DNA of 64,000 nucleotides from Algoriphagus pacificus (GCF_017254845.1 NZ_JAFKCU010000001.1:186001-250000), one strand, 5' to 3'. Shown: positions 13,779 through 24,042, counted from the first letter of the stretch. Notes: generated from the sequence alone by a model not told the origin. Program-made: numbers and translations.

Positions 13779-14279
13779 ATGAAAAATCTGCTTTTCCTTT
13801 TCTTCGGTCTTTTTCTCTTGGCCTCTTGCGGTTCAAAATCAAATGAAAAAACCATTTACATCGTAAGGCATGCAGAAAAGGAACTTGTGGGTGATGATCC
13901 CAAGCTACTTCAGGTTGGTCAAATCAGAGCTGCAAAACTGGGACAGATTTTAGCAGATAAGGAAATCAAGCATGTGTTCAGCACAGATTACAGAAGAACA
14001 AAAGAGACTGCAGCTCCAACTGCAAATGCCGCTGGTTTGGAAATTCAGACTTACGATCCTAGAAATAATGATGCTTTGGTTGAGCAGTTAAAAAGTCTGG
14101 AAGGAAATGTTCTGGTAGTGGGACACAGTAATACAGTCGGACAAATCGCAAATTATTTTGTGGGCGATGGAGAAAAATATGGAGATCTAGAAGATACCCA
14201 GTATGAATTTATTTACATCGTGACTTTGGATAAAGAAGGTAAATCTGCAGTGGAGCGAAAGACTTACAAGGATTATTAA
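13779..14279 (+). CDS. Histidine phosphatase family lipoprotein (SixA/PGAM-like)
   Basis: This is a 166-residue protein with a signal peptide and lipobox LASC (C17). The phosphatase core starts IYIVRHAEK: RHA gives the catalytic phospho-histidine near residue 31. A second conserved basic site is STDYRRTKETAAPTA, and the second catalytic histidine lies in VVGHSNTVGQ near 112. The family includes phosphoglycerate mutases, SixA and broad phosphatases; periplasmic anchoring argues for phosphate scavenging or an unknown phospho-substrate instead of glycolysis. Single-gene unit. Confidence 0.9.
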   Translation: MKNLLFLFFGLFLLASCGSKSNEKTIYIVRHAEKELVGDDPKLLQVGQIRAAKLGQILADKEIKHVFSTDYRRTKETAAPTANAAGLEIQTYDPRNNDALVEQLKSLEGNVLVVGHSNTVGQIANYFVGDGEKYGDLEDTQYEFIYIVTLDKEGKSAVERKTYKDY

Positions 14280-14382
14280 ACTAAAGAAAATCCACTAATT
14301 CATTGCCTATTTTTTTATGCTGGATACTATAAAGTGGTCCAGACCTTACTTTCTTCTAAGAAGAAAAGAAGTGATTTACATT

Positions 14383-15474
14383 TTACTCTTTATTAAACGA
14401 CCCTTCTACCTTAAAGGAATGGTACCGAAATGAATTCTCATCTGGCATTTCATTTGAAATCGCAAATACTTTAGATTCATTTGGAAGAAGTCTCCCCAAT
14501 TTGCTTTCTATTTCAATTTCTCCCCAGCTTCCATCCCTTTGAATCACTGTCAAAAAATCCTTCCCAGTTGAGACTCCGTCTCTGTAGGTTCTATGCCTTC
14601 TCAAAATCTGATTTTTTGAAGGATCAACTAATAAATCAATAAATTGAGTTGATTCTCCCACTTCTCCTATTTTTGATCTCGAATAGTCTTTATAATAGGT
14701 AGATTCCGTTTCCTTGAAATTTGTTGGTTTAATCAAATACTCTTTGGTTTCGCCGGTATTCAAATCTAATAGATAGACCTCTGGTAAATATCGAAATGCA
14801 TAGGCCATTTTCCCTCCATAGACTGAAATTAAGGGAGGTAGAGATTTGTAATATCCTTTTCCTTCTTGAATGAGGTTTTCGGGAACATCAAGTTTTAAAA
14901 ATTCAGCTCTTTCATCAATTATAGAATACTTCAAGAGGTCAATCTCTTTGTCATAAGATTGAAATCTATTTTTATGTGAATTAGAATCCTTAATCCAAAG
15001 ATAAACCTCACCTGTAATTGGGTCCCAATTGGACCTGAAAATCACGCTAATGCTTTTACCTGAAATCCCTGAATTTTCGAGAATATCTTTATAGTAAATC
15101 TCTTTAAGCTTTTCTCCTTCAAGATTGATTATGGCAAGACTTTCAGAAGTTGAAATAAGAATTTGACTCTGAAATAGAATAGATGAAAAAACATTGGAAG
15201 GGATTGAATTTGGTCCATCAAAATTAACTTTCACTCGACCGATAAGCTCATTTTTGACTAAATCAAACAACTGAAACTCTTCTCTACCCCTATCAAAAGA
15301 AAGTAATACTCCCTGACTATTGATCTCAGAAATTCTGGGTATACTTAAAAAAGGCTCTTCTTTTTCTTGAACTTGAAAATCCTCCGAACTGACAATTTGA
15401 TAAGTCTTACTTAATTCTTTTTGACTACAGGAAAATAAAAGAATAAAAACAATTGAAAAGACTTTATTTTTCAT
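14383..15474 (-). CDS. Large secreted lipoprotein, DUF4221-like
   Basis: This is a 363-residue protein from the ATG at 15474, where a clear lipoprotein signal begins (MKNKVFSIVFILLFSCSQ; C16). A start nine codons earlier would put a charged stretch before the signal and is less likely. The body is beta-strand rich with regular breaks, resembling a propeller, as in the protein at 11642-12841 with which it shares layout but little sequence. No catalytic motif is recognised. It reads toward the histidine phosphatase gene (convergent) and lies downstream of the DeoR-type regulator on the same strand, separated by 75 bases of AT-rich DNA. Confidence 0.7.
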   Translation of the reverse strand: MKNKVFSIVFILLFSCSQKELSKTYQIVSSEDFQVQEKEEPFLSIPRISEINSQGVLLSFDRGREEFQLFDLVKNELIGRVKVNFDGPNSIPSNVFSSILFQSQILISTSESLAIINLEGEKLKEIYYKDILENSGISGKSISVIFRSNWDPITGEVYLWIKDSNSHKNRFQSYDKEIDLLKYSIIDERAEFLKLDVPENLIQEGKGYYKSLPPLISVYGGKMAYAFRYLPEVYLLDLNTGETKEYLIKPTNFKETESTYYKDYSRSKIGEVGESTQFIDLLVDPSKNQILRRHRTYRDGVSTGKDFLTVIQRDGSWGEIEIESKLGRLLPNESKVFAISNEMPDENSFRYHSFKVEGSFNKE

Positions 15475-15549
15475 TGATGTTTTCCAAAAAGATATCCTCA
15501 ATGTGCTAAACCTATTTTTTTAATAATTTAAACTAAGATTTTTTTATTC

Positions 15550-16311
15550 CTAAACCAAAACCAGTTCAATGCCCTTTTCCTCCAATTTTGACTTATACAA
15601 ATCCGGAATGCCTGAGTCCGTGATAATTACATCCACATCTTCTAATTCACAGATTTTCCCAAATCCCTTTTTGCCAAACTTTTTAGAGTCAGCCAATACA
15701 ATAGTTTTTTGAACATTCTTGATCATCTGTGCATTCAGATGCGCTTCCATCATATTGGAAGTGGTCAATCCATGCTCCAAACTCACGCCATCTACGCTTA
15801 AAAAAAGTTTACTGCAGGCAAAATTCTGGAGCATTTCCTCAGCATAGTGCCCTACAGCAGAGCTGCTGCTTTTTCTCACAACTCCTCCCAATTGGACCAA
15901 TTCCACTTCAGGAGAATCTATTAAAGCCAATGTCACATTCATCGCTGCCGTAAGAACAGTCAAAGGCATATTTTTGGGAATTGCTTGAGCGAATGCTACC
16001 ACGGTGGTTCCTGAACCTATTAAAATCGCTTCGTTATCTTCTAAATATTCCAATGCTTTTTGAGCAATCTTGCTTTTCTCCTCTACTTGCTCAAGCTTTT
16101 TGACACTAACTGAGCGATCGGAAACGTAAGGGGAAGCGGGTGTTGCACTCCCATGGGAACGATAAAGGAGTCCTTTGTCTTCCAACAACTTCAAGTCCTT
16201 TCGAATGGTCACCATGGTTACTTCCATGTTTTTCGCAAGATCAGATACCGACACAAAACCGGCCCGATTCAACTCATCAAGAATATACTTATGTCTTTCA
16301 GCGATTGTCAT
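15550..16311 (-). CDS. glpR: DeoR-family regulator, probable glycerol regulator GlpR
   Basis: This is a 253-residue protein from the ATG at 16311 (MTIAERHKYILDELNRAG, the usual DeoR start). Residues 1-57 form a DeoR helix-turn-helix (VSVSDLAKNMEVTMVTIRKDL, with the family TIRKDL recognition helix). The C-terminal domain has the sugar-phosphate sensor motif ILIGSGTTV near 95-103 and DSKKFGKKGF near 200. It lies divergently from glpD-glpK-glpF, so glycerol-3-phosphate is the likely inducer, as for GlpR in other bacteria. The function is inferred from context. A pyrimidine-rich tract at 16379-16410 between the genes is the best operator candidate. Confidence 0.85.
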   Translation of the reverse strand: MTIAERHKYILDELNRAGFVSVSDLAKNMEVTMVTIRKDLKLLEDKGLLYRSHGSATPASPYVSDRSVSVKKLEQVEEKSKIAQKALEYLEDNEAILIGSGTTVVAFAQAIPKNMPLTVLTAAMNVTLALIDSPEVELVQLGGVVRKSSSSAVGHYAEEMLQNFACSKLFLSVDGVSLEHGLTTSNMMEAHLNAQMIKNVQKTIVLADSKKFGKKGFGKICELEDVDVIITDSGIPDLYKSKLEEKGIELVLV

Positions 16312-16378
16312 TTGCTTTTCTTTCTGACCTAAAATTAAACAAAACAACAGGAAAGAATAGAATAATCAAGATTATTTA

Positions 16379-16420
16379 CTTTTCTTTTATTTCTTTTTCT
16401 TTCTTTTTATATTACTTTTA
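16379..16420 (+). promoter_or_regulatory. Candidate glp operator and promoter
   Basis: A T/C tract with TTTC units at 16381, 16390, 16396-16399 and 16400-16403 spans 16379-16410. DeoR-family operators are often tandem TTTC-like repeats. It is followed by TACTTTTA (16413-16420), a 7/8 match to the TAnnTTTG -7 box, 17 bases before the glpD ATG. Confidence 0.4.
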
Positions 16421-16437
16421 AGTCGATTTAGAAAGAA

Positions 16438-18003
16438 ATGAATAGAGAAGAAAACATAAACCAACTCAAAGACTCCACAAAAATCTGGGATATTGCCGTG
16501 ATTGGTGGCGGTTCATCTGGATTGGGAGTAGCATTGGATGCTATTTCTAGAGGTCTTTCAGTTATATTATTGGAGAAAGCTGACTTTGCCAAAGGCACTT
16601 CCAGCCGAAGCACCAAATTGGTCCACGGTGGCGTCCGCTACCTAGCGCAAGGCGATGTAATGCTTGTTTTGGAAGCATTGAAGGAAAGAGGAAAGTTGCT
16701 TAAAAATGCCCCACACCTTGCGCATGACCAGCCTTTTATCATCCCTATTTATACTTGGTTTGATCGGATTCAATACAGTATTGGTCTTAAACTTTATGAC
16801 TGGATGTCGGGAAGGTTGAGTTTGGGTAAATCTGAATTCATTTCTAAAAAAGAAACAATCAAGAGACTGCCAGCCGTTTTGCAAAAAGGACTGATGGGTG
16901 GTGTGGTGTATCATGACGGCCAATTTGATGATGCAAGATTGGCTTTGGATATTGCACAGACAGCCGATGAGGCCGGCGCTTGTATTCTTAACTATACCAA
17001 AGTCAGTAGTCTGGAAAAGAACGAATCCGGAAAAATCACAGGATTGAAGGTTCAGGATGTCCTGAGTGGTAAAAAATATCCCCTTCAAGCAAAAATGGTC
17101 GTAAATGCCACGGGAGTTTTTGCAGATAAAATCCTTCAAATGGATAATCCTGAGGCTCCAAAAATGATTCAACCAAGTCAAGGAATTCATTTGGTCTTGG
17201 ATCTGGGTTTTCTGGGAGGAACTGATGCACTGATGATTCCAAAAACCAGGGATGGAAGAGTGCTTTTCGCAGTTCCATGGCATGGCAAACTGGTGGTTGG
17301 AACGACTGATACTCTTCGGGAAAAACCGAAACTAGAGCCAGAAGCCTTGCAGAAAGAAATAGATTTTGTATTAGAGACCGCAGGTGGCTATTTAACCAGA
17401 AAACCAACCCGAGATGACGTCAAAGCAGTTTTTGCAGGCTTAAGACCTTTAGCCAGACCAAAGGAAGGTAGCACTAAAACAAAAGAAATTTCAAGATCCC
17501 ATAAAGTAATCGTCTCAGAGAGTGGACTAGTCACTTTGACTGGTGGAAAATGGACGACTTTTAGAAAAATGGGAGAAGATACGGTAGACTATTTTCAGCA
17601 AGTGACCGGCGAAAGCCCCGCCGCCAGCAATTCCTTGGACATGAAAATTCATGGCTACACAGATTCGCTGCCTTCTGGACATTGGCAGCTTTATGGAGCT
17701 GATGCCAAAGCCATTCAGGGCCTGACTTCTGAAAACACGGAATTTGCAGAAAAACTACATCCTGACTTCCCAAATATTGCCGCTGAAGTAATTTGGGCAG
17801 TTAGAAAAGAAATGGCTGTCAAAGTAGAAGATGTGCTATCAAGAAGAATTCGTATTTTGATCCTGGATGCTCAGGTAGCGATCGATGCAGCGCCAAAAGT
17901 AGCTCGATTGATGGCTGCCGAACTTCAAAAAGATGAAGCATGGATCACTCAGGAGTTGGCTGATTTTCAGAAAACTGCCGAGAAATATTTGATTAAAAAA
18001 TAA
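16438..18003 (+). CDS. glpD: Aerobic glycerol-3-phosphate dehydrogenase
   Basis: This 521-residue FAD enzyme oxidises sn-glycerol-3-phosphate to dihydroxyacetone phosphate at the inner membrane, passing electrons to quinone. The FAD Rossmann motif AVIGGGSSGLG is near residues 20-30, followed by the family signature GTSSRSTKLVHGGVRYL near 50-66 and, further on, FAVPWHGKLVVGTTD and LTGGKWTTFRKMGEDT. A C-terminal helical domain follows (about 395-521). It is the first gene of glpD-glpK-glpF, with 6 bases to glpK. A purine-rich GAAAGAA lies right before the ATG. Confidence 0.96.
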   Translation: MNREENINQLKDSTKIWDIAVIGGGSSGLGVALDAISRGLSVILLEKADFAKGTSSRSTKLVHGGVRYLAQGDVMLVLEALKERGKLLKNAPHLAHDQPFIIPIYTWFDRIQYSIGLKLYDWMSGRLSLGKSEFISKKETIKRLPAVLQKGLMGGVVYHDGQFDDARLALDIAQTADEAGACILNYTKVSSLEKNESGKITGLKVQDVLSGKKYPLQAKMVVNATGVFADKILQMDNPEAPKMIQPSQGIHLVLDLGFLGGTDALMIPKTRDGRVLFAVPWHGKLVVGTTDTLREKPKLEPEALQKEIDFVLETAGGYLTRKPTRDDVKAVFAGLRPLARPKEGSTKTKEISRSHKVIVSESGLVTLTGGKWTTFRKMGEDTVDYFQQVTGESPAASNSLDMKIHGYTDSLPSGHWQLYGADAKAIQGLTSENTEFAEKLHPDFPNIAAEVIWAVRKEMAVKVEDVLSRRIRILILDAQVAIDAAPKVARLMAAELQKDEAWITQELADFQKTAEKYLIKK

Positions 18004-18009
18004 CCTAAC

Positions 18010-19509
18010 ATGACCCAAGAAAAACCCTACTTAATGGCTCTGGACCAAGGCACAACTAGTTCCAGAGCAATTATTTTTGACAAAAAAGGGCAGATTGTTT
18101 CTGTTGCCCAAAAAGATTTTAAACAACATTTCCCCAATTCCGGCTGGGTAGAACATGATCCACAGGAAATCTGGACCAGCCAATCCACAGTGATGGTGGA
18201 ATCTCTGATCAATAAAGGAATCAGAGCAGATCAGATCGCAGGAATCGGAATTACCAATCAGCGGGAAACCACAATCGTTTGGGATAGAAAGACGGGAAAA
18301 GCTATTTATAATGCTATCGTTTGGCAAGACCGACGAACTGCAAGCTTTTGCAATCAGCTCAAAGAAGCGGGGCATGCTGAAATGATTGCATCCAAAACAG
18401 GACTCATTATCGATGCCTATTTTTCGGCTACCAAGATTCGTTGGATTTTAGAAAATGTAGAAGGTGCCAGAGAAAAAGCTGAAGCCGGAGAATTGGCTTT
18501 TGGTACGGTAGACTCTTGGCTGATTTGGAAACTTACTGCTGGAAAAACGCACATCACTGACATTACCAATGCCAGCAGAACGATGATTTACAACATCCAC
18601 ACTCAGGAATGGGACAAAGAGCTTCTTGATCTTTTTGACATACCGGCTTCTTTACTTCCAGAAGTAAAATCCTGTAGTGAAGTTTATTGCGAAACCGCAG
18701 GAGATGTTTTGAGTGTCAAAATCCCAATTGCGGGAATAGCCGGAGATCAGCAAGCTGCCTTGTTTGGTCAACTTTGCACCCAACCTGGCATGGCCAAGAC
18801 TACATACGGAACAGGTTGTTTTTTAGTCATGAACACAGGAACAGAAGCCGTCAGATCTCAAAATCAATTATTGACGACAGTAGCCTGGAAAATCGGAGAC
18901 GAGATTAATTATGCTTTGGAAGGTTCGGTTTTCATCGGTGGAGCGGCAATTCAATGGCTTCGTGATGGGATAGAGCTATTCAAAGACGCCAAAGAATCAG
19001 AGAACCTGGCAACTAGTCTGGATGATAACGATGGGGTTTATTTTGTCCCGGCCTTAACCGGATTAGGTGCTCCTCATTGGGATCAAAATGCAAGAGGTGC
19101 TTTTTTTGGGATCACGAGGGGAACCACCATTGCCCATTTGACCAGAGCTGCCTTGGAGGCAATTGCTTATCAAGTTCATGATGTGTTGAAAGCCATGGAA
19201 AAAGACTCAGGCAAACCCACTCAGGAACTTAGAGTAGACGGTGGCGCGACAGCTAATAATTTTTTGATGCAGTTTCAAGCTGACTTGCTAGACTGCGAAA
19301 TCAAGCGGCCTAAAATCATTGAAACCACCGCGATTGGAGCAGCATTTTTGGCTGGGCTGGCAGTAGGATTCTGGAAAAGTCAAGATGAACTCCAGTCACT
19401 TTGGGAATCTGATAGAAACTTTCAGCCGGAAATGAAATCGGAAACACGTGAAAAAATGCTACATTTTTGGCATAAAGCAGTTGAACGATCTAAAAACTGG
19501 GTAGAATAA
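18010..19509 (+). CDS. glpK: Glycerol kinase
   Basis: This is a 499-residue FGGY-family kinase that phosphorylates glycerol to glycerol-3-phosphate with ATP. The N-terminal phosphate loop [14 protein letters not shown] is at about 11-24. Glycerol-site residues appear in [12 protein letters not shown] (near 79-90), and FGGY features [13 protein letters not shown] (near 264) and [13 protein letters not shown] (near 352) are intact. The length matches the family (about 500). The stop shares a base with the glpF ATG (TAATG), coupling kinase and channel. Together with GlpF it traps incoming glycerol, feeding GlpD. Confidence 0.97.
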   Translation: MTQEKPYLMALDQGTTSSRAIIFDKKGQIVSVAQKDFKQHFPNSGWVEHDPQEIWTSQSTVMVESLINKGIRADQIAGIGITNQRETTIVWDRKTGKAIYNAIVWQDRRTASFCNQLKEAGHAEMIASKTGLIIDAYFSATKIRWILENVEGAREKAEAGELAFGTVDSWLIWKLTAGKTHITDITNASRTMIYNIHTQEWDKELLDLFDIPASLLPEVKSCSEVYCETAGDVLSVKIPIAGIAGDQQAALFGQLCTQPGMAKTTYGTGCFLVMNTGTEAVRSQNQLLTTVAWKIGDEINYALEGSVFIGGAAIQWLRDGIELFKDAKESENLATSLDDNDGVYFVPALTGLGAPHWDQNARGAFFGITRGTTIAHLTRAALEAIAYQVHDVLKAMEKDSGKPTQELRVDGGATANNFLMQFQADLLDCEIKRPKIIETTAIGAAFLAGLAVGFWKSQDELQSLWESDRNFQPEMKSETREKMLHFWHKAVERSKNWVE

Positions 19510-20243
19510 TGAATCCATACATCGCAGAAATCATAGGAACCGGCCTGCTCCTTTTGTTAGGATCTGGGGTTGTTGCCAACATGCTTCTTCCAAAAACAAA
19601 AGGACATGGTGGAGGAATTATGGAAATCAGTACTGCTTGGGCTTTGGCTGTTTACGTGGGAGTTGTAGTAGCAGGGCCATATAGTGGCGCACATTTAAAT
19701 CCGGCTGTTACTATCGGGTTGGCTGTTGCGGGAAAGTTTGATTGGAATTTGGTACCTGGATATATCGGTGCGGAAATCCTAGGAGCCATGATCGGCGTTG
19801 GGATCGCTTGGCTATTTTACAAAGACCATTATGAGGCTACGGACGACCCTGGATTGAAAGCAGCACCATTTGCAACCTCTCCAGCCATCAGAAACCTACC
19901 GCTCAACTTCTTTTCCGAGTTAGTTGGGACCTTCGTCTTAATTCTAGTTATTCTTTACAATGCGGGAGTAAAAATCGGTGATGCTACTGAAACTCCAATT
20001 GGAATGGGTTCATTAGGAGCTATTCCGGTTGCCTTTTTGGTTTGGGTGATTGGTTTGGCATTGGGTGGAACAACCGGTTATGCCATCAATCCAGCGAGGG
20101 ATTTTGGACCGAGATTGATGCACTCGATTTTACCTATCAAAGGAAAGGGAAGTTCGGATTGGGAATATTCCTGGGTACCTATTTTAGGACCTATCGCGGG
20201 AGCAGCTCTTGCGGCGGGTCTCTTTTTGGTAGCAGGATCTTAA
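19509..20243 (+). CDS. glpF: Glycerol uptake facilitator (aquaglyceroporin)
   Basis: This is a 244-residue MIP-family channel with six membrane segments. The two pore half-helices carry NPA at 64-66 (GAHLNPAVTIG) and 194-196 (GYAINPARDFGP). The Asp right after NPAR (D198) is typical of glycerol facilitators rather than strict water channels. Last gene of the glp operon, translationally coupled to glpK, closed by the terminator at 20256-20291. Confidence 0.95.
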   Translation: MNPYIAEIIGTGLLLLLGSGVVANMLLPKTKGHGGGIMEISTAWALAVYVGVVVAGPYSGAHLNPAVTIGLAVAGKFDWNLVPGYIGAEILGAMIGVGIAWLFYKDHYEATDDPGLKAAPFATSPAIRNLPLNFFSELVGTFVLILVILYNAGVKIGDATETPIGMGSLGAIPVAFLVWVIGLALGGTTGYAINPARDFGPRLMHSILPIKGKGSSDWEYSWVPILGPIAGAALAAGLFLVAGS

Positions 20244-20255
20244 AATCAAGACAAG

Positions 20256-20291
20256 AAAAAGCCTGAGATTTTCTAGATTCTCAGGCTTTTT
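20256..20291. terminator. Bidirectional terminator between glpF and acyl-CoA dehydrogenase
   Basis: The core stem is GCCTGAGA (20261-20268) with TCTCAGGC (20279-20286), flanked by A5 on the left and T5 on the right, with a 10-base loop. It serves both convergent genes. Confidence 0.92.
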
Positions 20292-20318
20292 ATATTTCAA
20301 ATTATAGGTTTCCTATCC

Positions 20319-21458
20319 CTACTTCAATACTTCTCTTGCAATTACCATTTTTTGGATTTCTGAAGTCCCCTCGCCTATTGTGCAGAGCTTGGAATCTCGA
20401 TAATATTTTTCAACAGGGTAATCCTTTGTGAAGCCATAGCCTCCAAAGATTTGAACTGCATCATTTGAAACTGAAACACAGACTTCCGAAGCATAATATT
20501 TTGCCTGAGCAGAAACCAAAGTCACTTTTTCCCCTCTATTCTTTAAGTCAGCCGCTTTCATAATCAATAGTTTGGCTGCCTCCACCTGAGTAGCCATATC
20601 CGCCAGCTTGAATGAAATCCCTTGAAACTTACTGATTGACTTTCCAAACTGCTCTCTTTCTTTTGAATAACTAATGGAAGCTTCTAGAGCTCCTTCCGCG
20701 ATCCCAAGGGACAAAGCAGCAATTGAAATTCTCCCTCCGTCCAAGATCTTCATGGATTGGATAAACCCTTCCCCAACATTTCCTAAAATCTGGGATTCAT
20801 GAACTTTACAATCTTCAAAAATCATTTCCGCAGTCTCAGACGCACGCATCCCCAACTTATCTTCTTTTCGACCTCCTGAGAAACCTTTCGTACCTCTTTC
20901 TACAATGAAAGCTGTCATTCCATGAGAATCTCCAACATCACCTGTTCGAGCAATAACTACTGCCACATCTCCGGAAACCCCATGCGTTATGAAATTTTTC
21001 GCTCCATTGATCACCCAATGATCTCCATCTTTTACTGCCACTGTTCGCATATTTCCAGCATCAGAACCTGTGTTTGGTTCAGTCAAGCCCCAAGCACCCA
21101 GCATTTCGCAAGTAGCCAATTTGGGAAGGTATTTTTGCTTTTGATCATCATTTCCAAACATCATTATATGTCCGGTACATAATGAGTTATGAGCAGCCAT
21201 AGATAGCCCAATAGATGGATCCAACTTGGAAAGTTCTACGATAGCAGTGACATATTCATCATAACCAAAGCCAGCCCCTCCGTATTCAGTTGGGACCAAC
21301 ACTCCCATGAGTCCCAGCTCTCCAAGTTTTTTAAAAAGTTCTTTTGGAAAATACTGCTTATCATCCCACTCCTTTCGAAAGGGGGTGATTTCTTTTGCTC
21401 CGAAATCCCGGATCATATCAGCAATCATTCGCTGATTTTCATTTTCATTAAAATTCAT
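20319..21458 (-). CDS. Acyl-CoA dehydrogenase
   Basis: This is a 379-residue FAD flavoenzyme that introduces the alpha-beta double bond into acyl-CoA. It has the N-terminal helical domain, the middle beta domain with [12 protein letters not shown] (about 124-135) and FITHGVSGD, and the C-terminal helical domain with [16 protein letters not shown]. The likely catalytic base is the Glu in [10 protein letters not shown] near the C-terminus (the same place as in short-chain and butyryl-type enzymes). Chain-length or branched specificity cannot be read. Single gene; electrons would go to ETF, which is not in this window. Confidence 0.94.
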   Translation of the reverse strand: MNFNENENQRMIADMIRDFGAKEITPFRKEWDDKQYFPKELFKKLGELGLMGVLVPTEYGGAGFGYDEYVTAIVELSKLDPSIGLSMAAHNSLCTGHIMMFGNDDQKQKYLPKLATCEMLGAWGLTEPNTGSDAGNMRTVAVKDGDHWVINGAKNFITHGVSGDVAVVIARTGDVGDSHGMTAFIVERGTKGFSGGRKEDKLGMRASETAEMIFEDCKVHESQILGNVGEGFIQSMKILDGGRISIAALSLGIAEGALEASISYSKEREQFGKSISKFQGISFKLADMATQVEAAKLLIMKAADLKNRGEKVTLVSAQAKYYASEVCVSVSNDAVQIFGGYGFTKDYPVEKYYRDSKLCTIGEGTSEIQKMVIAREVLK

Positions 21459-21693
21459 AGAGTAAGCTATATGGGTTTATATATTCATTTAACCCTAAGA
21501 TTCAGAATAAGTTTGGTTTCCCCAAATCGGATAAAACCAACTATTATTTTTAAAATATGATTCTTTTCTTCTCTATGCATTGTCGAGACTTAATTTACCC
21601 TACTATTTTTCGAGTTATCTCCCTAAAATCAATTTTATATTTCCTTTTTACAATCAAATAAATTTGATTTATTCGGCTTCAAATCAATATTTT

Positions 21694-23634
21694 ATGACCT
21701 TTATTAAGCGACTAATCCTAGTCAGCCTTTTTCAGATCCTTGCTATTTCCAGTTTTGCACAGTCCATTTTTGATGTATTGGATAGCTTAAAAAACGAATT
21801 ACAACTCAAAAAAAATCCTGCCGAAAAAGTCCCGATTCTCTCTGATCTAACATGGTATTATGTGCAAGTGTCTTTGGATACAGCAATTCTTTACGGAGAA
21901 GAAGCAATTGAACTTTCGAAAGAAATAGATGATCCCGTTTTACTCAGTCAGGCTTACAGTGATCTTGCTTATGCTTGGATGGAAAAGGGAGAACTGGTAA
22001 ATGCCCGTCAAAATTATGAAGCCGCTTTGGAGCTTCGCTATGAAATTGGTGATTCCTCTAAAATCTATGGTACCATCACCAATCTTGGCTCGGTCTATCA
22101 ACGGGATTTCCAATCTGACTCCGCCATGTCAAATTACCTGAAGGCGCTTTCATTTTTTGAACGGGAAGGCAATGAGAAAAATGCGGACTTTATCCGAAAC
22201 AACATCGGGGTTATTTATTTGGAACTTAAAAATTATCCCAAAGCTCTGGAAATTCTCGAGCAAGTGGCTAAATACAGGGAAGAAAATGAGGATTACCATA
22301 ACCTAGCCACGACACTCAATAATCTCGGAAGTATTCATAAGCATTTGGGAGATGATGAAAAATCAGAAGAGGTCTACAAACAGGCTTTGGAAATCTACCA
22401 GGATATAGGAGATGCATATTACACTTCCACGACCTATAATAACCTGGCGACTTTATACAACTCACAGAAACGAAGTAAACTGGCAATTGAATTTGCAGAG
22501 GAAGGTCTAAAACTAGCGGAGCAAGCAGGAGCCAGCTATGATTATACACTTCTATTATCCAACCTGGCCCAATCCTATCGAGATCTCCGGGATTTTGAAA
22601 AATCTCGCGAATACTATCTGAAATCGGTAGAAGGATTTAAAGCCCAAAATGCAGAAGAGGACCTGATGACCATGTATCTTTTGATGTCGCCAGTGTATGC
22701 TGCACTGAATATGCCTGACAGCTCAGCTTATTATACAGATGAATATATAGATCTCCTTCGTAAACTGAATGAACAGGAAATTCTAGAGCTGACTTCAGAC
22801 CTTGAGACCCGATATCAAACTGAAAAGAAAGACCGAGAAATTGCCGAACAGCGATTAGTTCTACGAACCAAAAACATCCAACTTTTTGGCTCTTTGGGCT
22901 TGGCATTGGTCCTAGCCTTGGTTGGATATCTACTTAACAAACAGCAGAAACTCCGAAACCGCCAGCTGCAACAGGAAGCTGACTTGAAAGCCGCTTTGGC
23001 ACAAATAGAAACCCAAAACCAGCTTCAGGAGCAACGGATGATCATCTCCAGAGACCTTCATGACAACATTGGTGCTCAGTTGACATTTATTATCTCTGCG
23101 ATCGAAAACCTCAAATATTTTGATCCTATCAAAGACTCACTCACAAAGCGTTACGATTCTATTGCTGATTTCACTAAGCAAACCATCACAGATCTTCGGG
23201 ATACAATCTGGGCTATGAATGCCGGGCAGATCACTTGGGAGCAGCTTTCAGGTAGGATTTCCAACTTTCTGCAAAATGCCAAAACGAGTGCATCACAAGT
23301 TGATTTTGAGTTTCAAAAAGATGAATCCATCGATTCTGATTTCAGGCTTACTAGTTCCTCAGGAATCCAAGTTTATAGGATAATGCAGGAAGCCATTCAA
23401 AATGCGATCAAATATGCATCTCCAGATCAAATCAAAGTAACTGTGGTCCGAGAAGGGCAAAACTTCCTTCTAAACGTTGAGGATGACGGGACTGGATTTG
23501 TTGAGTCAGAAATCACTCCGGGAAATGGACTATTCAATATGCGTAAAAGAGCCGAAGAGCTGGGAGGAAAGATTTTGATCCAGTCTAATCGAGGAAGAGG
23601 AACTTCCATTCAATTGACTTGCCCCCTTGGCTGA
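21694..23634 (+). CDS. TPR-domain sensor histidine kinase (NarL-type partner class)
   Basis: This is a 646-residue protein from the ATG at 21694, which begins a good signal peptide (MTFIKRLILVSLFQILAISSFAQ). A longer TTG-start frame gives no sensible leader. About seven TPR units (roughly 55-345) form a periplasmic sensor, followed by one membrane segment (about 397-415), a short coiled coil, and a HisKA_3 dimerisation domain with SRDLHDNIGAQ; the phosphorylated His is about residue 456. The C-terminal HATPase has VEDDGTGF and GLFNMRKRAEELGG. HisKA_3 kinases normally pair with LuxR/NarL-type response regulators, but none follows; the next gene is a small membrane protein. An orphan kinase with a distant partner is likely. 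Confidence 0.92.
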   Translation: MTFIKRLILVSLFQILAISSFAQSIFDVLDSLKNELQLKKNPAEKVPILSDLTWYYVQVSLDTAILYGEEAIELSKEIDDPVLLSQAYSDLAYAWMEKGELVNARQNYEAALELRYEIGDSSKIYGTITNLGSVYQRDFQSDSAMSNYLKALSFFEREGNEKNADFIRNNIGVIYLELKNYPKALEILEQVAKYREENEDYHNLATTLNNLGSIHKHLGDDEKSEEVYKQALEIYQDIGDAYYTSTTYNNLATLYNSQKRSKLAIEFAEEGLKLAEQAGASYDYTLLLSNLAQSYRDLRDFEKSREYYLKSVEGFKAQNAEEDLMTMYLLMSPVYAALNMPDSSAYYTDEYIDLLRKLNEQEILELTSDLETRYQTEKKDREIAEQRLVLRTKNIQLFGSLGLALVLALVGYLLNKQQKLRNRQLQQEADLKAALAQIETQNQLQEQRMIISRDLHDNIGAQLTFIISAIENLKYFDPIKDSLTKRYDSIADFTKQTITDLRDTIWAMNAGQITWEQLSGRISNFLQNAKTSASQVDFEFQKDESIDSDFRLTSSSGIQVYRIMQEAIQNAIKYASPDQIKVTVVREGQNFLLNVEDDGTGFVESEITPGNGLFNMRKRAEELGGKILIQSNRGRGTSIQLTCPLG

Positions 23635-23730
23635 ATTCGACTAATAGAAATAGGCAATTTGCCGTATTCTATATCCAACAGCTAAATTCTAGATTTGAGT
23701 CTTGCCAAAAGGCATGTCTCAGAAGAATTT

Positions 23731-24042
23731 ATGCTACAACCTGTTCTGGAAAATGGAGGAGTGGAATTACTGGTGCTACTGGTTTTGGTTGCGATCGCGA
23801 TCCTACATATTCTTCTTTTCAGGGAATATATGCACCAAGATAAAATCCAAAAAGAACGGCTAAAAGCAATGGAAAAGCTGGTAAACTCCGAGCTTTTCAG
23901 ATCCAAATCCTTAACGATTCAAGTGAAGAAATTAGCTTCTATTAAAGAAAGAACCCAAGACCAACTAGACTTGATCAAACTGGAAGTCGAAGCGATAAAA
24001 CTGAATGAAGATCCAAAACTGGAGGAAAAGAACAAACAATAA
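23731..24042 (+). CDS. Small membrane protein with coiled coil, unknown function
   Basis: This is a 103-residue protein. The ATG at 23731 follows a purine-rich AGAAG and gives a short N-terminus, one membrane segment (about 12-31, VELLVLLVLVAIAILHILLF) and a charged coiled-coil tail (about 35-103). The gene lies 96 bases after the histidine kinase on the same strand and may be cotranscribed. No family is recognised. It could be a kinase accessory, but that is only suggested by position. Confidence 0.6.
   Translation: MLQPVLENGGVELLVLLVLVAIAILHILLFREYMHQDKIQKERLKAMEKLVNSELFRSKSLTIQVKKLASIKERTQDQLDLIKLEVEAIKLNEDPKLEEKNKQ

Noticed and set aside
16642-17283. 213-codon open frame on the minus strand
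   Set aside because: It is antisense to the intact glpD coding region and shows no recognisable domain.
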